DNA of 15,094 nucleotides from Oscillospiraceae bacterium (GTDB lineage: Bacteria > Bacillota > Clostridia > Oscillospirales > UBA929). Shown here one piece after another: positions 13,624-15,094 of this stretch (position 1 is the first letter of the stretch; the number at the start of each line of letters is the position of its first letter). Made by a program: the position numbers and the translations under genes. The stretch is from assembly GCA_009777685.1 (NCBI GenBank), contig WRLJ01000013.1, forward strand, positions 1 through 15,094. The letters are read 5' to 3'. The notes below the pieces were generated by a model. The model had not been told where the DNA came from. It searched no databases and saw only the letters and a list, made by a program, of their open reading frames with translations.

Positions 13624-14151
13624 ATGTCAGAGAACGCAAGGTGGTATGTGGTTCATACCTATTCCGGATATGAGAAAAAGGTGGCGGCCACCATCCAGAA
13701 GGCGGTCGAGAACCGCAAACTTCACGATTTGATTCTCTCCGTCAACGTGCCGACCGAGGAAGTGACCGAGATCACCGCCGACAACAAAAAAAAGCTCGTC
13801 GAGCGCAAGCTCTTCCCCGGGTATGTCCTGATCCACATGGTCATGACGGACGAGTCCTGGCATGTGGTGCGCAATACGCGCGGCGTCACCGGCTTCGTCG
13901 GTCCCGGCAGCAAGCCGGTCCCGCTCACCGAGGCCGAGGTGAACGCGCTGGGCGTGGAGCGGCACGAGATCGTCGTCAGCTATCAGGAGGGCGACAGCGT
14001 GAAGATCAACGACGGCCCGCTGGAGAGCTTTATCGGCACCGTCGAGGAGATCATGCTGGAGAAAAACCGCGTCCGCGTCGTCGTGTCGATGTTCGGGCGT
14101 GAGACTCCCGTCGAGCTGGAGCTTGACCAGGTCGAATCCATCGTCGTTTAA
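13624..14151 (+). CDS. nusG: Transcription termination/antitermination factor NusG
   Basis: A 175-residue NusG. It binds RNA polymerase and modulates pausing, and links to Rho or to ribosomal S10 depending on species. The N-terminal NGN domain begins ARWYVVHTYSGYEKKVAATI and includes LFPGYVLIHMVMTDESWHVV and RNTRGVTGFVGPGSKPVPL. The C-terminal KOW domain holds VKINDGPLESFIGTVEEI and ENRVRVVV-type sequence (KNRVRVVVSMFGRETPVELE). Length is typical and no insertion is present. It starts 6 nt after secE with no clear ribosome site, suggesting translational coupling. Confidence 0.97.
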   Translation: MSENARWYVVHTYSGYEKKVAATIQKAVENRKLHDLILSVNVPTEEVTEITADNKKKLVERKLFPGYVLIHMVMTDESWHVVRNTRGVTGFVGPGSKPVPLTEAEVNALGVERHEIVVSYQEGDSVKINDGPLESFIGTVEEIMLEKNRVRVVVSMFGRETPVELELDQVESIVV

Positions 14152-14194
14152 CCGTCTGCCGCGGTTGCGATATGAGGCTTTGCCTCGAAATTTC

Positions 14195-14235
14195 GTGGGA
14201 GGGGCGCGGCGCGCCCCGCCAATACCACAAGGAGG
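14195..14235 (+). promoter_or_regulatory. Ribosomal protein L1 autoregulatory leader upstream of rplK
   Basis: GTGGGAG (14195-14201) and AATACCAC (14221-14228) flank a GC-rich hairpin (GGGGCGC 14201-14207 with GCGCCCC 14211-14217). GTGG pairs with CCAC at the base. The two flanking strings match those at the L1-binding stalk of 23S rRNA as I recall it, and in E. coli L1 represses the L11-L1 operon by binding such a mimic. The element touches AAGGAGG (14229-14235), so bound L1 would block rplK translation. A GAGGC/GCCTC hairpin (14174-14186) lies just upstream. Confidence 0.75.
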
Positions 14236-14247
14236 ATGTAAAAACCC

Positions 14248-14685
14248 ATGGCATCAAAAGTAGTCGGCTATATCAAGCTGCAGATCCCCGCCGGAAAGGC
14301 GACTCCCGCGCCGCCGGTCGGCCCCGCGCTGGGCCAGCATGGCGTCAACATCATGCAGTTCACCAAGGACTTCAACGAGCGCACGAAAAACGACGTGGGG
14401 CTGATCATCCCCGTCGTCATCACCGTCTACGCGGACCGGAGCTTTTCGTTCATCACCAAGACCCCGCCCGCGCCGGTGCTGATTAAGAAAGCCTGTAAGA
14501 TCGAGTCCGGCTCCGCCGTCCCCAATAAGACAAAGGTGGCCTCGATTTCCCGGGAGGATCTGCGGAAGATCGCCGAAATGAAGAAGCCCGACCTGAACGC
14601 CGCCTCCGTCGAGGCCGCGATGAGCATGATCGCCGGAACCGCCCGCAGCATGGGCGTTACCGTCGAAGAACAGGGGGGGGAATAA
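14248..14685 (+). CDS. rplK: 50S ribosomal protein L11
   Basis: A 145-residue L11 of the ribosomal GTPase-associated centre. The N-terminal domain has VVGYIKLQIPAGKATPAPPV then GPALGQHGVNIMQFTKDFNE; the C-terminal rRNA-binding domain has PPAPVLIKKACKIESGSAVPNKTKVASISREDLRKIAEMKKPDLNA in normal family form, then GTARSMGVTVE. Length is typical (about 141-145). Start ATG 14248 follows AAGGAGG by 12 nt. Its leader carries the probable L1 site, so L11 and L1 are likely co-repressed by excess L1. The last codons contain a run of eight G that also serves as the rplA ribosome site. Confidence 0.97.
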   Translation: MASKVVGYIKLQIPAGKATPAPPVGPALGQHGVNIMQFTKDFNERTKNDVGLIIPVVITVYADRSFSFITKTPPAPVLIKKACKIESGSAVPNKTKVASISREDLRKIAEMKKPDLNAASVEAAMSMIAGTARSMGVTVEEQGGE

Positions 14686-14688
14686 GTC

Positions 14689-15094
14689 ATGTTTCGTGGA
14701 AAAAAATATCAGGATTCCCTCAAGGCCTTTGACCGCCAGAAACAGTATGATACCACCGAGGCCCTGGACCTTGTCCTCCAGACCGCCAAGGCCAAGTTCG
14801 ACGAGACCGTCGAGGTCCACGTCAAGCTCGGCGTCGACTCGCGTCACGCCGATCAGCAGGTGCGCGGCAGCGTCGTTCTCCCGCACGGAACAGGCCGCGT
14901 GCGCCGCGTGCTGGTGTTCGCCAAGGGCGACAAGGCCAAGGAAGCCGAAGCCGCCGGCGCGGATTTCATCGGCGCGGAGGAAATGGTCACGCGCATCCAG
15001 ACAGAAAATTTCTTTGACTACGACGTGGTCGTCGCCACGCCCGACATGATGGGCGTTGTCGGCCGCCTGGGCAAGATACTCGGCCCCAAGGGCC
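14689..15094 (+). CDS. rplA: 50S ribosomal protein L1 (partial, runs off the window)
   Basis: The first 135 codons of L1, open to the window end. MFRGKKYQDSLKAFDRQKQY is followed by the conserved GRVRRVLVFAKGDKAKEAEAAGADFIGAEEM and, at the end, DVVVATPDMMGVVGRLGKILGPKG, the rRNA-binding core. Full-length L1 is about 230 residues, so roughly 95 are missing. The ATG at 14689 begins 3 nt after the rplK stop, with the poly-G run at 14673-14680 as ribosome site. L1 is the probable repressor acting at 14195-14235. rplJ and rplL would be expected further downstream. Confidence 0.96.
   Translation, partial: MFRGKKYQDSLKAFDRQKQYDTTEALDLVLQTAKAKFDETVEVHVKLGVDSRHADQQVRGSVVLPHGTGRVRRVLVFAKGDKAKEAEAAGADFIGAEEMVTRIQTENFFDYDVVVATPDMMGVVGRLGKILGPKG

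Overview
The window looks like a chromosomal segment of a GC-rich, probably endospore-forming Clostridia-type Firmicute (Oscillospirales-like is my guess). The basis is the strong AGGAGG-type ribosome sites, sigma-A promoters with an extended -10 (TGn), the order rpmG-secE-nusG-rplK-rplA, a zinc-type L33, a DegV protein, a PdaA-type deacetylase and a YesM-type histidine kinase. No insertion sequence, CRISPR array, tRNA, rRNA or phage gene is visible.

Layout. (1) 1-268 has no convincing gene, but holds a 129-bp inverted-repeat element with a plus-strand terminator-like hairpin. (2) 269-4545, minus strand: a two-transmembrane sensor histidine kinase, then (upstream of it on that strand) a GH94 cellobiose-phosphorylase-like protein, separated by about 260 bp containing two related palindromic repeats. 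(3) 4546-4773 is a divergent promoter region. (4) 4774-9998, plus strand: AI-2E/PerM-family exporter, MgtC/SapB membrane protein, CE15 glucuronoyl-esterase-like lipoprotein, DegV lipid-binding protein and PdaA-like deacetylase. (5) 10046-11860, minus strand: a methyl-accepting chemotaxis protein, convergent with pdaA and divergent from (6) a MerR-family regulator at 12140-12943. (7) 13005-15094: the conserved transcription/translation cluster rpmG, secE, nusG, rplK, rplA (truncated by the window end), with its own strong promoter and a ribosomal-protein-L1 autoregulatory leader.

How the genes may work together. The right end is housekeeping. The left and middle parts are accessory and point to sensing and use of plant-cell-wall sugars: a membrane sensor kinase, a GH94 homologue and a secreted CE15 esterase. 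Two of these proteins depart from their families at the active site. The GH94 protein keeps its phosphate-pocket residues but lacks the DWND motif with the general acid and a subsite -1 arginine, so it looks like a pseudoenzyme or an enzyme of changed chemistry. The CE15 protein has Cys where the canonical catalytic Glu sits and probably uses another acid. These, the folded element at the left edge, the MCP promoter with a 19-bp spacer beside a divergent merR, and the terminator/promoter overlap before rpmG are the main items for a second look. All functional calls rest on reading motifs by eye; no database search was possible.
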